A stretch of DNA of 64,000 nucleotides. Source: Pseudoalteromonas undina (lineage in GTDB: Bacteria; Pseudomonadota; Gammaproteobacteria; Enterobacterales; Alteromonadaceae). Positions 34,843 through 43,866 of this stretch are shown here, in pieces (positions within the stretch are counted from its first letter, which is position 1; every line of letters begins with the position of its first letter). The stretch lies in contig NZ_AHCF03000003.1 in assembly GCF_000238275.3 (NCBI RefSeq), forward strand, positions 1,922,001 through 1,986,000, in the 5' to 3' direction. The notes beneath the pieces were generated by a model, which worked only from the letters and a program-made list of their open reading frames with translations, made no database searches and was not told where the DNA came from. A program made the translations under genes and the position numbers.

Positions 34843-36684
34843 ATGAAAAAGAATAAACTCGCCTTAGCATTAGTTCTTACTGGTATTTGTTCAACAGGTG
34901 CTGCCCAAGCTGCGAACGATCGCTTCATCATCCAAGTTGATAATAATAAAAAAGGTGTTGTTAAAGCGCTGACTAAAAAACTAGGTGGTGACATTAAAGT
35001 AGATGGCAATGGATTCATTGCAGCCAAATTTACTGGACAAGATTTAAGTAGCTTAAAAGGCCTGCTTAACAACCCGCATATTAAACTCATTGAAGAAGAT
35101 CATAAGCGCGTTCCTATGTCATTATTTAACGATGATGTAGGTGATGCCATGCAGCAACAAATTACGCCATATGCGGTTTATCAATCACAGGTTGATCAAG
35201 TTACTTTTGATGCCAATGCAGGCATGAAAGTATGCGTTATCGATTCAGGCTTAGATAGCTCAAACCCTGATTTTGTTTGGGGTAACATTACTGGCGATAA
35301 CGACAGCGGTACTGGAAATTGGTTTGATAATGGCGGTCCACACGGGACGCATGTCGCCGGTACGATTGGTGCTGCAGATAATAACCTCGGTGTTGTGGGT
35401 ATGGCACCGGGTGTGGCAATGCACATTATTAAAGTATTTAACGAAGCGGGTTGGGGTTACTCATCTGATTTAGCTCAAGCGGCTGATTTATGTTCTCAAG
35501 CAGGTGCAAATATTATTAGCATGAGCTTAGGGGGCGGTGGCTCAAACAGTACAGAGTCAAATGCGTTTGCTAACTTTACTAATGCTGGCGGCCTTGTAGT
35601 TGCTGCAGCGGGTAACGATGGTAATAACGTACGTTCTTATCCTGCGGGCTACTCATCGGTGATGATGGTCGGCGCTAATGATGCCGATAATCAAATTGCT
35701 GACTTTTCACAATTCCCAAGCTGTTCATCTGGCCGTGGTAAACGCGCAACTAATGATGAAACAATTTGTGTTGAAGTAACTGCTGGTGGTGTTGATACTC
35801 TATCGACCTACCCTGCGGGCATGGCAACAGCAGCGAGTATGTCGGCTGATGGCACAGCATATAATTCATCAGCAATGGAAAATGCAGGTCAAATCACTGC
35901 GAGTACCTACTTTATGGGAACTGGCGAAACAGTTGATCCAGCGGCGGCTGGTAAAGTATGTATGATTGACCGCGGCGTTATTTCATTTTATGACAAAGTC
36001 GCTAACTGTGAAAACTCAGGCGGTGTAGGTGCGGTTATTATCAACAATGAAGCTGGCATGTTATACGCAACACTAGGTGATACCAACGATACTACAATTC
36101 CCGCTGTAGGCGCTGCATTTGAAGATCGTAGTGCATTAGTCGCTAGTACAAACGTGACAATTAATATTGGCGCAACTGATTATGGCTTTATGAGTGGAAC
36201 GTCAATGGCAACTCCTGCGGTTTCAGGTATTGCTGCGCTAGTATGGTCTAATCATAGTGACTGTACAGGCACAGAAATTCGCGATGCGTTAAAGGCAACT
36301 GCGCAAGATCAAGGGGCTGCTGGTCGTGATGATTACTTTGGCTACGGTATTGTAAAAGCGGCTGACGCTGATGCTTACCTTACAGCAAACGGCTGTGCGG
36401 GTGGCGATACTGGTGGTGTTGATCCAGAGCCAGGCGTAGATGCTATCCCTCTTAGCGCTTCAGGTTACAAATCAAAAGGCACTAAATTTGTTGATTTAAG
36501 TTGGAATGGCGCGGCAACAAGCCAAGTTGATATCTACCGCAATGGTAACAAAGTCATTACCACTGCAAATAATAATGCCTACACCGACAGCATTAATACT
36601 AAGGGTGGCGGTACCTATACATATCAAGTGTGTGAAGCGCTGAGCACTACGGTGTGTTCAAATAATATCACCGTTATTTTTTAA
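34843..36684 (+). CDS. Secreted subtilisin-like serine protease (S8) with PA insert
   Basis: 613 residues. Signal peptide to about residue 24, an inhibitor-I9-like propeptide (about 25-92), then the S8 catalytic domain with D134 (VCVIDSGLD), H167 (GGPHGTHVAG) and S454 (SGTSMATP). A protease-associated (PA) domain is inserted before the Ser motif at about 360-445 ('GKVCMIDRGVISFYDKVANCE'). After the protease comes a short linker and a roughly 80-residue C-terminal beta-sandwich ('FVDLSWNGAATSQVDIYRNG', fibronectin-III-like). It is likely exported by Sec and the type II system for extracellular protein digestion, common in marine Pseudoalteromonas. Monocistronic, AT-rich promoter region. Confidence -1.
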   Translation: MKKNKLALALVLTGICSTGAAQAANDRFIIQVDNNKKGVVKALTKKLGGDIKVDGNGFIAAKFTGQDLSSLKGLLNNPHIKLIEEDHKRVPMSLFNDDVGDAMQQQITPYAVYQSQVDQVTFDANAGMKVCVIDSGLDSSNPDFVWGNITGDNDSGTGNWFDNGGPHGTHVAGTIGAADNNLGVVGMAPGVAMHIIKVFNEAGWGYSSDLAQAADLCSQAGANIISMSLGGGGSNSTESNAFANFTNAGGLVVAAAGNDGNNVRSYPAGYSSVMMVGANDADNQIADFSQFPSCSSGRGKRATNDETICVEVTAGGVDTLSTYPAGMATAASMSADGTAYNSSAMENAGQITASTYFMGTGETVDPAAAGKVCMIDRGVISFYDKVANCENSGGVGAVIINNEAGMLYATLGDTNDTTIPAVGAAFEDRSALVASTNVTINIGATDYGFMSGTSMATPAVSGIAALVWSNHSDCTGTEIRDALKATAQDQGAAGRDDYFGYGIVKAADADAYLTANGCAGGDTGGVDPEPGVDAIPLSASGYKSKGTKFVDLSWNGAATSQVDIYRNGNKVITTANNNAYTDSINTKGGGTYTYQVCEALSTTVCSNNITVIF

Positions 36685-36753
36685 TAAATTTAGCACTTCA
36701 TTATGTTTAAAAGCATAACGACTAGTTTTAAAAGAACTTAGTATCATCAACTT

Positions 36754-36780
36754 AGCGGGCAATATGCCCGCTTTTTATTT
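36754..36780 (+). terminator. Subtilase gene terminator
   Basis: Stem AGCGGGC / GCCCGCT, loop AATAT, then T5. An ATG inside this hairpin is in frame with the next gene but is not its start. Confidence -1.
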
Positions 36781-36829
36781 TCCTCATTGCTTGATAAAAT
36801 CATTTACCACTTCTTTTTTGTACTATTTA

Positions 36830-37462
36830 ATGATCAACCCCGACTTTTTGCTCTCATTTTTACTCGCTAGCTTTTTAATGGCCGTTGCGCCTGGGCCATC
36901 AAACGCGTTTTTAATGGCGCAAACTTTTGCAAATGGGCGAAAAGCAGGTATGCAGAGTGCTTTTGGCTTTGCGTTAGGTGGCGTAGTACATACATTTTTT
37001 GCGGTTGTCGGTTTAAGCGCTATTTTAAAAGCTTCTGAAACTGCCTATGCCAGCGTACAATATGCAGGTGCAGCCTATTTATGTTACTTAGGGTTTATGA
37101 TGCTTAAAGACACCTTTAAGCCCCCCATTTGCGAGCAAGAAGATAAGCCTCATGTTACCACCAGTAAAAACAAAAACGTGATGTTTCAAGCTATGATGAC
37201 CGAAGTACTAAATCCTAAGGTGGCTTTGTTTTTTATTGCTTTTATCCCACAATTTGTAGACCCTAGCTTGTCATCTGCAACTTTTCAGCTGGCGTTTTTT
37301 GGGCTACTGTATCCAATCTTTGCTTTTCCTATCGACTGCACGTATATTTATTTCGGCGATAAAATAGCCCAGTTTTTTAAAAGTCACCCTAATAGCCAAC
37401 TTTGGATAGATAGGTTCACAGGCATTGTATTTATTGCCTTGGCTATCAATTTATTACTCTAA
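36830..37462 (+). CDS. LysE/RhtB family amino acid exporter
   Basis: 210 residues, six hydrophobic segments. Family start 'PDFLLSFLLASFLMAVAPGPSNAFLM' with the APGP motif, and 'TEVLNPKVALFFIAFIPQFVDP'. Exports amino acids such as homoserine or threonine across the inner membrane; specificity is unknown. I chose the ATG at 36830 because the frame upstream runs through the preceding terminator and would add 22 non-conserved residues. A clear ribosome site is lacking. mgsA follows 15 bp later, so the two may be co-transcribed. Confidence -1.
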   Translation: MINPDFLLSFLLASFLMAVAPGPSNAFLMAQTFANGRKAGMQSAFGFALGGVVHTFFAVVGLSAILKASETAYASVQYAGAAYLCYLGFMMLKDTFKPPICEQEDKPHVTTSKNKNVMFQAMMTEVLNPKVALFFIAFIPQFVDPSLSSATFQLAFFGLLYPIFAFPIDCTYIYFGDKIAQFFKSHPNSQLWIDRFTGIVFIALAINLLL

Positions 37463-37477
37463 CTAATAAGAATCAGC

Positions 37478-37942
37478 ATGGACCAAAAAATACAATCTCT
37501 TCCAGCTAAGAAAAACATAGCCCTTGTTGCACATGATGGAAAAAAAGCCGCGTTAAAATTATGGTGTGAAAAACACACTCCAATGCTAAGTAAACATAAG
37601 CTATACGGCACTGGTACAACCGGACATTTAATAGAAAAAACCACCGGTTTGAATGTCGTGCAATTACTCAGTGGACCTATGGGGGGTGATCAGCAGCTTG
37701 GTGCTAAAATAGCGGAACATGAAATTCATGTGTTAATCTTTTTTTGGGATCCTCTGGCATCTCAGCCGCACGACCCCGATGTAAAAGCATTGCTTCGATT
37801 AGCCGCAGTGTGGAACATTCCTGTTGCTTGTAATGAAGTAAGCGCTGATATGTTACTAAGCTCTCCCCTTATGGACACCGAGTTTGAGCGTTCTTTGCCA
37901 GATTACGAAAAGTACCTCGCAACCCGACAAATCTCTTTATAA
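37478..37942 (+). CDS. mgsA: Methylglyoxal synthase
   Basis: 154 residues, normal length. Converts dihydroxyacetone phosphate to methylglyoxal in a glycolytic bypass that relieves phosphate stress. Phosphate-binding 'GTGTTG' at 44-49 and 'SGPMGGDQQLGAKI' with the catalytic D71 (same numbering as E. coli); 'VLIFFWDPLASQPHDPDVKAL' is the other family block. Cytosolic homohexamer by homology. Ends 4 bp before the convergent yegD stop. Confidence -1.
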   Translation: MDQKIQSLPAKKNIALVAHDGKKAALKLWCEKHTPMLSKHKLYGTGTTGHLIEKTTGLNVVQLLSGPMGGDQQLGAKIAEHEIHVLIFFWDPLASQPHDPDVKALLRLAAVWNIPVACNEVSADMLLSSPLMDTEFERSLPDYEKYLATRQISL

Positions 37943-37946
37943 CAGC

Positions 37947-39311
37947 TTATTTATAAAGCATACTCGCCCATTTAGTCAGACCAGCGGTGACACTGCCAAA
38001 GTGATCACCGTTAACCATTTTAATGTCACCTAAGTGGTTTTTTAAAGCCGCTTTGATCAGTGGTGATTGCGCGCTACCACCCGTTAAATAAATTACATCT
38101 GGGGTGGTGTTTGCATCTGCAATGGCCTGTTTTGCTAATGTCACTATTTGGCTAATACTATCGTCAACGGCTAATGCTAATTCATTAATAGAAATATCTT
38201 TATCAAGTGATGAATCTAAAAATGTTAAATCACAATTAAAGTTTTCAGACGAGCTTAGTGCAATTTTTGCCGCTTCAGCTTGTTGAACTAATTGATGACC
38301 TTGCTTATTTTGCTGTAAATGGATGAGCCGTTTATATAAATCGGGCGCACTCACATCGCGTAGCTGTGCACTCAGTTCACGATAATGCTGAGCACTATAA
38401 AACTGACTTTGTAAATTCACATCGTTAATTTTACATGCTTGCCAAAATGCCTGATTAGGTAATGGTAAACCCGATTTAAAAGTACTGCCTAAGCCAAGTA
38501 ACGGCATTAAACCATGATAGCTCAGAGCAATATCTAAATCATTACCGCCTACTCGCTTTCCGCTATGTGCTAAAAAGTCTGCATCTCGCTGTTGTTTATT
38601 TCTAAAGCTGGGCCCCATTTGTACAAATGAACAGTCACTTGTACCACCACCAATATCTATTACCAGCACTTTTTGGTCTTGCGTTAAATCACTTTCATAG
38701 TCAATCCCAGCGGCAAGTGGTTCATATAAAAATTCCACATCTTTAAAGCCGGCTCGGTTTGCTGCGCGTGTTAAAATACCCACGGCTTGTTGGTTTGACT
38801 GCTCACCACCAACCGCTTGAAAATTCACTGGGCGACCAATAACAGTTTGGCTCAGCGTATACCCTAACGATGATTCGGCACGTTGTTTTATTTTTAAAAT
38901 CATTGCAGTGGCAATATCTTCAAAAAAATTAATTTGTCCTTGCTTTAAACCAGTAGCGCCAAAAAATGATTTAGGGGATTTTACAAAATAACCTTCTTCA
39001 GGAAATTGCACATATTCACTAATCGCCTCTCGGCCGATGAATAGAGTCTCGTCGCCGGCTTGTAGGTCTAGGTCTGATTTAATTCGCGTAAGCGTATTAA
39101 GTAATGGTTGGCGCGCGGTTTTATAGCCATGCTCATGCTCTGAGCCCTGCAAGTGCTGCGCTACAAAATCAACGACTAAGGCACTATGATGTGTGTATAA
39201 CGTTGATGGAAGATAATGTTTGCCTTGCTCTAAAGGAATGAGCTGAACACGCTCTTCGTTTAAAACACCCATAGCACAATTAGAACTACCATAATCAAAA
39301 CCAACGAACAT
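37947..39311 (-). CDS. yegD: YegD, Hsp70-family putative chaperone
   Basis: 454 residues. Actin-like ATPase fold: phosphate-1 'FVGFDYGSSNCAMGVL', phosphate-2 'VLVIDIGGGTSDCSF', adenosine 'VIYLTGGSAQSPLIK'. It lacks the Hsp70 substrate-binding domain, as YegD proteins do. Cytosolic; the clients are unknown. Monocistronic, converging on mgsA. Confidence -1.
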   Translation of the reverse strand: MFVGFDYGSSNCAMGVLNEERVQLIPLEQGKHYLPSTLYTHHSALVVDFVAQHLQGSEHEHGYKTARQPLLNTLTRIKSDLDLQAGDETLFIGREAISEYVQFPEEGYFVKSPKSFFGATGLKQGQINFFEDIATAMILKIKQRAESSLGYTLSQTVIGRPVNFQAVGGEQSNQQAVGILTRAANRAGFKDVEFLYEPLAAGIDYESDLTQDQKVLVIDIGGGTSDCSFVQMGPSFRNKQQRDADFLAHSGKRVGGNDLDIALSYHGLMPLLGLGSTFKSGLPLPNQAFWQACKINDVNLQSQFYSAQHYRELSAQLRDVSAPDLYKRLIHLQQNKQGHQLVQQAEAAKIALSSSENFNCDLTFLDSSLDKDISINELALAVDDSISQIVTLAKQAIADANTTPDVIYLTGGSAQSPLIKAALKNHLGDIKMVNGDHFGSVTAGLTKWASMLYK

Positions 39312-39390
39312 AGATCACCAAACATCACTAAAAAGGCCGCGCAATTTAGCATAATTGCTAAAAAATATATACTGAATTGGCCTACACTCG

Positions 39391-40227
39391 TTATTTTTCG
39401 GGTCTTTCCCGTAAGAAGCTGGCAAAACGCGGCAAGCCATTTTTAGTGTACCCGTGGTATCGATAAGTAATTGTTGCGCCTATAGCTGGCGGATACTTTC
39501 GCTCTTTATCGCTAAAACCCGTACCAATAGAAAATGTCAGCCCTTGTTTTGTCTGTACTTTCAATGCACCAAGCATTCCTGCGTATTTACCTTTACCCGG
39601 TAAATGTTCAATCACTAACGCTTCGGCATCTAAATAAGGCTTGAGTTTTAACAATGCACTAGAGCGACCAGTTGTATGCTTAGCCTCTGCTAAATGAAGC
39701 ATAACGCCCTCGCCGCCTTGTTTAGTAACCTGATTAAAATAATTACTGAGTTGCTGATTGTCGCTAAATTGATATTGCTTAACCGCTTTAATATGGGGAC
39801 TATTTAGCTTAGTAATAAGTGACAAGTAATTTTGATAACGACGGTGAAAAGGCATGCTTGTATCTGGCATATCAAACACCTGATAAGTAACGGTTTGCCA
39901 TTGCAAATCGTTGGGTATTTTTGTTCTGACAATACCACTGAGTACAGAAAATTGACCTCGTTTGGTCCATAACTCACCATCTAACCAAATATCTGGCAAA
40001 GGGGCTGTAAACCAATCAGGCGGGTTTATGGAGTTGCCTTGACGGGTTACAAACTGCTTTCCCGTCCAGATTGCTCTTACTCCGTCATACTTTTCACTCA
40101 CCAAATATTGACGAATATCCTCATGCTTAGTTTCATCGTAAACATTAGCAAGTTGCACTGGAGGCAATTGCGCCAATAAGCCCGTACTAATGAGGGTTAA
40201 AAAAGTAAACAGCGTTGCTTTAATCAT
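39391..40227 (-). CDS. ligE: LigE-type minimal ATP-dependent DNA ligase, predicted periplasmic
   Basis: 278 residues. An N-terminal signal peptide (MIKATLFTFLTLISTGLLA) precedes the minimal ligase core: nucleophile K46 in EKYDGVR (motif I), 'DGELWT' (motif III region), 'GGEGVMLH' (motif IV) and 'LLKLKP' (motif V), then an OB domain to the end. There are no extra DNA-binding domains, as in LigE of Haemophilus, Neisseria and Psychromonas. It seals nicks with ATP. Periplasmic location is predicted from the leader. The family is thought to act on extracellular or incoming DNA, e.g. in natural transformation or biofilm matrix. Type IV pilus genes for DNA uptake also occur in this window, but far away. 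Confidence -1.
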   Translation of the reverse strand: MIKATLFTFLTLISTGLLAQLPPVQLANVYDETKHEDIRQYLVSEKYDGVRAIWTGKQFVTRQGNSINPPDWFTAPLPDIWLDGELWTKRGQFSVLSGIVRTKIPNDLQWQTVTYQVFDMPDTSMPFHRRYQNYLSLITKLNSPHIKAVKQYQFSDNQQLSNYFNQVTKQGGEGVMLHLAEAKHTTGRSSALLKLKPYLDAEALVIEHLPGKGKYAGMLGALKVQTKQGLTFSIGTGFSDKERKYPPAIGATITYRYHGYTKNGLPRFASFLRERPEK

Positions 40228-40261
40228 TGCTGCATCCTTGCAAATTTAAATATGGCTTAAA

Positions 40262-40918
40262 CTATAGTTGAGATTGAAGCCAGTGCCAAAATTCTTCAAG
40301 GCTTTGCATTTGCTGTGTTGCTTTACTAAGGTCGTGCTCCTGTGTATGTTTATTAGCGATAGCTATCACAGCTAAAGCAGCATTATTCGCTGCGGTTACA
40401 CCGGTGAAAGTATCTTCAACGGCAATCGCATTTTGTGCAGCAACCTGCATATTTTTAAGTGCTAATAAGTAGGGATCACCGGCAGGCTTTGGATTAATTA
40501 CATCATCTTTAGTTACCACGGTATCGAATAAATTATAAAACCCTAATCCTTTTAGTATTGGCTCAGCTTCATGCCTTGCGCTGCCTGTTACTAACGCCAT
40601 TTTTAAACCTTGCTCTTTAACCGCTAACAGAACATTTTCAGCATAAGGCATTAAAGGCGGTAAATTGGTTTTAACGTACTCACTAAATAAGCGATATTTT
40701 TCATCCGCTAAATAGCGGCTATTTACCGACAAATTATGAGCTTGTTTTATTTCCTTTGCAGTGTCAATAGTAGGACGTCCCGAAAAGCGCCGACAAAAAT
40801 CATCTTCTTTATAACACACACCAAAAGGCGCAAGTAATTGGCTCCAACAGTTATAGTGCACACTTTCAGAGTCAACCAAAGTGCCATCCATATCAAATAA
40901 TACCGCTTCAATTGACAT
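40262..40918 (-). CDS. HAD-superfamily sugar-phosphate phosphatase/mutase-like
   Basis: 218 residues. HAD motif I 'VLFDMDGTLVDSE', motif II 'ALVTGSARHE', motif III Lys in 'INPKPAGDPY', and motif IV 'AVEDTFTG'. The alpha-helical C1 cap fits the beta-phosphoglucomutase / YniC-type branch, so the substrate is probably a small phosphorylated sugar. I chose the ATG at 40918, preceded by AAGGAG; the longer frame upstream runs back through a palindrome and the previous gene's terminator. Monocistronic. Confidence -1.
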   Translation of the reverse strand: MSIEAVLFDMDGTLVDSESVHYNCWSQLLAPFGVCYKEDDFCRRFSGRPTIDTAKEIKQAHNLSVNSRYLADEKYRLFSEYVKTNLPPLMPYAENVLLAVKEQGLKMALVTGSARHEAEPILKGLGFYNLFDTVVTKDDVINPKPAGDPYLLALKNMQVAAQNAIAVEDTFTGVTAANNAALAVIAIANKHTQEHDLSKATQQMQSLEEFWHWLQSQL

Positions 40919-40938
40919 ACTTTTCTCCTTGTTATTTA

Positions 40939-40953
40939 ACCTAAACTTTAGGT
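40939..40953. promoter_or_regulatory. Small palindrome upstream of the HAD gene
   Basis: ACCTAAACTTTAGGT, 7-bp arms around one base, about 20 bp before the HAD start codon. It could be an operator or a small RNA hairpin close to the ribosome site. No regulator is assigned. Confidence -1.
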
Positions 40954-40958
40954 AATAA

Positions 40959-40980
40959 AAAAGGTGCCTAGGCACCTTTT
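40959..40980 (-). terminator. Terminator of the 99-residue protein gene
   Basis: Perfect palindrome AAAAGGTGCC-TA-GGCACCTTTT with T/A-rich flanks on both strands, so it can stop transcription in either direction. Confidence -1.
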
Positions 40981-40991
40981 ATTAATTTGTG

Positions 40992-41291
40992 TTACTCAGC
41001 CAAACCTGCTGGCGGCTCAGCATAAGCGTCTTCGCCGGTATCTACATCAACTAACTCATAACCTCGGGCTTTGCGCATTACTTTAAGTATCGGCTTTTCG
41101 AAGGCGGTTTTTAAGCGCTCAGCATCATCTTTTAACGCATCTAATGTGGTTCCAAATGGTGCAGCACCAGTCTCTGACCAGTTAGTTACTTTACCATTTA
41201 AGTTATATTCCACTTCGTGTATTTGATATTGCGCCGCTTCATCTTTGGTTGCTTCACAATAAATTACACGGTAATTCCAAAATCCAGCCAT
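40992..41291 (-). CDS. Conserved hypothetical protein, 99 residues
   Basis: Not assigned to a named family. A soluble acidic protein: an N-terminal beta-rich part ('AGFWNYRVIYCEATKDEAAQYQIHEVEYN'), the middle 'APFGTTLDALKDDAERLKTAFEKPIL', and an acidic end. No signal peptide or membrane helix. It sits between two terminators, so it is a transcript of its own. The ribosome site AAAGAGAAAAAGTA is reasonable. Confidence -1.
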   Translation of the reverse strand: MAGFWNYRVIYCEATKDEAAQYQIHEVEYNLNGKVTNWSETGAAPFGTTLDALKDDAERLKTAFEKPILKVMRKARGYELVDVDTGEDAYAEPPAGLAE

Positions 41292-41347
41292 TACTTTTTC
41301 TCTTTAATAAACATATGAGCGCTACTTTAGCAGCTCTACAAAAATAA

Positions 41348-41372
41348 AAAAGCCTGCACTAGGCAGGCTTTT
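41348..41372 (-). terminator. TonB-dependent receptor terminator
   Basis: Stem AAAAGCCTGC / GCAGGCTTTT with a five-base loop; A/T runs on both sides. Confidence -1.
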
Positions 41373-41406
41373 ATCAATAATTACAATTTAACGTTAAATT
41401 TATCGA

Positions 41407-43695
41407 TTAGAAAAAGTTAACTTTAAATTCAGCGCCAATATAACGCTCTTCGTTAACCATGGCTGTATTGTTATTAAAATCAACACCACCAATTGCTTGC
41501 TGCTCGTCAAACATATTACGCACGAATGCTGATACTTCATATTCGTAATCGCCTTGTGCCCATGCATAACCGGCACGTAGACCAACTTCAGTTAGTGGCT
41601 TACCTTCAAACTCAACTGATTCATATAAGAAAAAGTCAATTTCACTGCGGTACGACACATCAGCGTAAGCAAAGAAATCACCTTCAGCGAGTTCTTTAGT
41701 GTAACGAAGTGTGATGTTAGAGATCCACTCTGGAGCATGCGGTAAGCTGTTACCATCTAAAATAGCACGATCTTCAGGACCAAATGCACCTGGTACTTGG
41801 AAGGTAGGATCAGTAACAGTACACTGTGCACACACTGCAACGGCTAAATCTTTGTCTTTAAGCTCTGTTTTGTTGTAGCTTAAATTAAACGTTGCATTTA
41901 GCTCATCCGTTAACACCCACTCAGAATCAATTTCGAAACCGTAGCCAGTTGTTTTATCAGCATTTAATAGGCGGTTAAAGTTAGCACCACCACCTACAGC
42001 AGTTAGCTGTTGGTCATCCATAGTGTAATAAAATACGGTTGCATTTACACGGCCTTGGCCATCTAACACATCAGATTTAATACCTGTCTCGTATGACGTA
42101 ACAGTTTCTGAATCAGCAACGGTTACTTCATCACCAAATAAGATACGACCCTGAAGACTTGGTGCACGGAAACTGTTAGCAATACGACCATACCAGTTTA
42201 CGTCATCGTTGATTTTGTAGTTAGCTGATAAATCCCAGCTTACGTGATCATCGCTAACATTTTTTTCAATGTAAGTAGCAGCACCACCTACAGGGCTAAG
42301 CGTACGATTTGCTGAGAATTCTTTCTCATCGTCTGAATAACGAAGGCCCGCGGTTACTTTCAAGTCATCAGTAATGGTGTAATCAACTGAGCCGAATACA
42401 GCCCATGCTTTAGTATCTTGCTGCTGACTAACAAAACCGTTTAATACGCCATTATTGGCTGTATCATAGCTAAAGTTTTCAATCGTTAATGCTTCGTCGA
42501 AGTAAAAAACACCCACCTGGTAATTTACGTCACCGGCAAAGTTGCTTGATAAGCGAAGTTCTTGCGTGTATTGGTCTTGATCTGGAATACCATCAGCACT
42601 TTCTGAAGAGAAAGGAATAAAGCCAGGGCCCATTGCAACTGGAACATCATTGATAGAGAACCCACCGTAGCCACCATCGATGTCAGCACGAGAGTAAATT
42701 TCTGCACTTTCCCAACCAGAAATTGACGTTACTGTATGATTAGCTAAGTCCCACTCAAGCTTAAGGCTTGCACCTTGCGATTCCACTTGCTGCGTCGCAC
42801 GAGATGCGGCATCGTGATACACCACGTCATTTTCAAAACCATCAACTAAATCGTTAGTACCAGGTTTGATAGTGTTAGCACGAAAGGCAATTGGAGAGCC
42901 ATCTAAATCACGAACATGGTAATTAAATAATCCAGTGAAATCGTCACCTTCATATAAAAATTGAATACGGGCTGCTTGTTCAGTGTAGCCACCTAAGGCA
43001 TCTTTTTGCTCAAAACCTGGTGCACGAATATCAATGTAATCGTCTTTATCTTGCCAAAGTACTGAAACACGTGTTGATAAACGATCTGTTAATGAACCAC
43101 CAACAGCACCTTCAAAGTCAACAGCACCACGACTACCGTAAGATACAGAGCCATAGCCTTCAAATTCTTGGCTTGGTTTTACGGTATCAAATTTAACTAG
43201 ACCAGCCGGTGTATTACGACCAAATAATGTACCTTGAGGACCACGAAGCACTTCAACACGTGCTACGTCAAATACAGGGAAACCTTTTAAGATTGCGTTT
43301 TCTTGTACAATTTCATCAACCACAAGCGACACTGGTTGCGAAGCATTCAAATCGAAATCAGTGTTACCAAGGCCACGTACATAAAAGCGTGGGAATGAAC
43401 GGCCAAATGAAGATTCAATAGATAAACTTGGGATTTTCGCATTCATAAAACGAATATCCATACCAGCTGAGCTGTAAGCATCTAAGCTATCGCCTTGCAG
43501 GGCTGAAACAGCAACAGGCACTTCTTGAGCGTTTTCTACTCGTTTACGAGCAGTAACTTGAATAACTTCTAGTTGGTTCTTCTTAGCAGTAGTTTCTTGC
43601 TCAGCAGCTACGGCTGAAATTGACGTACCTGCTACGGCAGAGAACAACGTTGCATTGATAAGGGTTGCTAACGTAGATCTTTTCATTGCTTTCAT
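41407..43695 (-). CDS. TonB-dependent outer membrane receptor
   Basis: 762 residues. Signal peptide (MKAMKRSTLATLINATLFSA... to about residue 31), a TonB-box-like stretch 'LEVIQVTARKR', a plug domain with 'VEVLRGPQGTLFGRNTPAGLV', then a 22-strand barrel ending in a terminal Phe (GAEFKVNFF). The 'RKRVENAQEVPVAVS' start is typical of Alteromonadales/sphingomonad-type receptors for siderophores, carbohydrates or other compounds. Its ligand is unknown and no uptake or enzyme genes are beside it. I chose the ATG at 43695; an upstream TTG in the same frame would add 18 odd residues. Transcribed alone from a good promoter with a structured leader. Confidence -1.
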   Translation of the reverse strand: MKAMKRSTLATLINATLFSAVAGTSISAVAAEQETTAKKNQLEVIQVTARKRVENAQEVPVAVSALQGDSLDAYSSAGMDIRFMNAKIPSLSIESSFGRSFPRFYVRGLGNTDFDLNASQPVSLVVDEIVQENAILKGFPVFDVARVEVLRGPQGTLFGRNTPAGLVKFDTVKPSQEFEGYGSVSYGSRGAVDFEGAVGGSLTDRLSTRVSVLWQDKDDYIDIRAPGFEQKDALGGYTEQAARIQFLYEGDDFTGLFNYHVRDLDGSPIAFRANTIKPGTNDLVDGFENDVVYHDAASRATQQVESQGASLKLEWDLANHTVTSISGWESAEIYSRADIDGGYGGFSINDVPVAMGPGFIPFSSESADGIPDQDQYTQELRLSSNFAGDVNYQVGVFYFDEALTIENFSYDTANNGVLNGFVSQQQDTKAWAVFGSVDYTITDDLKVTAGLRYSDDEKEFSANRTLSPVGGAATYIEKNVSDDHVSWDLSANYKINDDVNWYGRIANSFRAPSLQGRILFGDEVTVADSETVTSYETGIKSDVLDGQGRVNATVFYYTMDDQQLTAVGGGANFNRLLNADKTTGYGFEIDSEWVLTDELNATFNLSYNKTELKDKDLAVAVCAQCTVTDPTFQVPGAFGPEDRAILDGNSLPHAPEWISNITLRYTKELAEGDFFAYADVSYRSEIDFFLYESVEFEGKPLTEVGLRAGYAWAQGDYEYEVSAFVRNMFDEQQAIGGVDFNNNTAMVNEERYIGAEFKVNFF

Positions 43696-43763
43696 GTCGG
43701 GGTTAACCTTTTTAGTGCACTCTTGTTCAACGGTTGATGTGTTGCGCAATTAAATAATTACGG

Positions 43764-43850
43764 ATTCAGTCAATTTTTCGCGACTTGCTCTATGCGGCGC
43801 GGACCTTATTACCGAGAGTACAAAAACGGCATAAATAAGGCTGACTGAAT
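43764..43850 (-). ncRNA. Candidate structured 5' leader of the TonB receptor mRNA
   Basis: On the minus strand, ATTCAGTCA (43850-43842) pairs with TGACTGAAT (43772-43764). Inside it, CCTTATT (43840-43834) pairs with AATAAGG (43810-43804), enclosing a CCG/CGG mini-stem. A further CGCG/CGCG hairpin fits between 43801 and 43779. This draws as a three-way junction starting at the predicted transcript start. It does not match a riboswitch class I know. Alternatively it could be a set of protein-binding repeats. Confidence -1.
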
Positions 43851-43857
43851 GCGCGAG

Positions 43858-43866
43858 ATTATATCA
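43858..43866 (-). promoter_or_regulatory. Extended -10 promoter of the TonB receptor
   Basis: On the minus strand TGATATAAT is a perfect extended -10 (TGnTATAAT). The -35 region is poor (GCGGTA area), as expected for extended -10 promoters. Transcription would begin near 43851, at the first base of the structured leader, giving a leader of about 155 nt. Confidence -1.

Noticed and set aside
36764..36829. Upstream ATG extending the LysE gene
   Set aside because: The ATG is inside the loop and stem of the subtilase terminator, and the extra residues are not LysE-like.
40919..40975. Upstream start for the HAD gene
   Set aside because: The extension would be translated from within a terminator palindrome; the ATG at 40918 has AAGGAG before it.
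43696..43749. TTG start adding 18 residues to the TonB receptor
   Set aside because: The extension would hide the signal peptide and has no ribosome site; ATG at 43695 gives a normal signal sequence.
43764..43850. Purine-type riboswitch upstream of the TonB receptor
   Set aside because: The three-way-junction shape is similar, but the conserved core sequences of the purine riboswitch are absent, so I only call it an unclassified structured leader.
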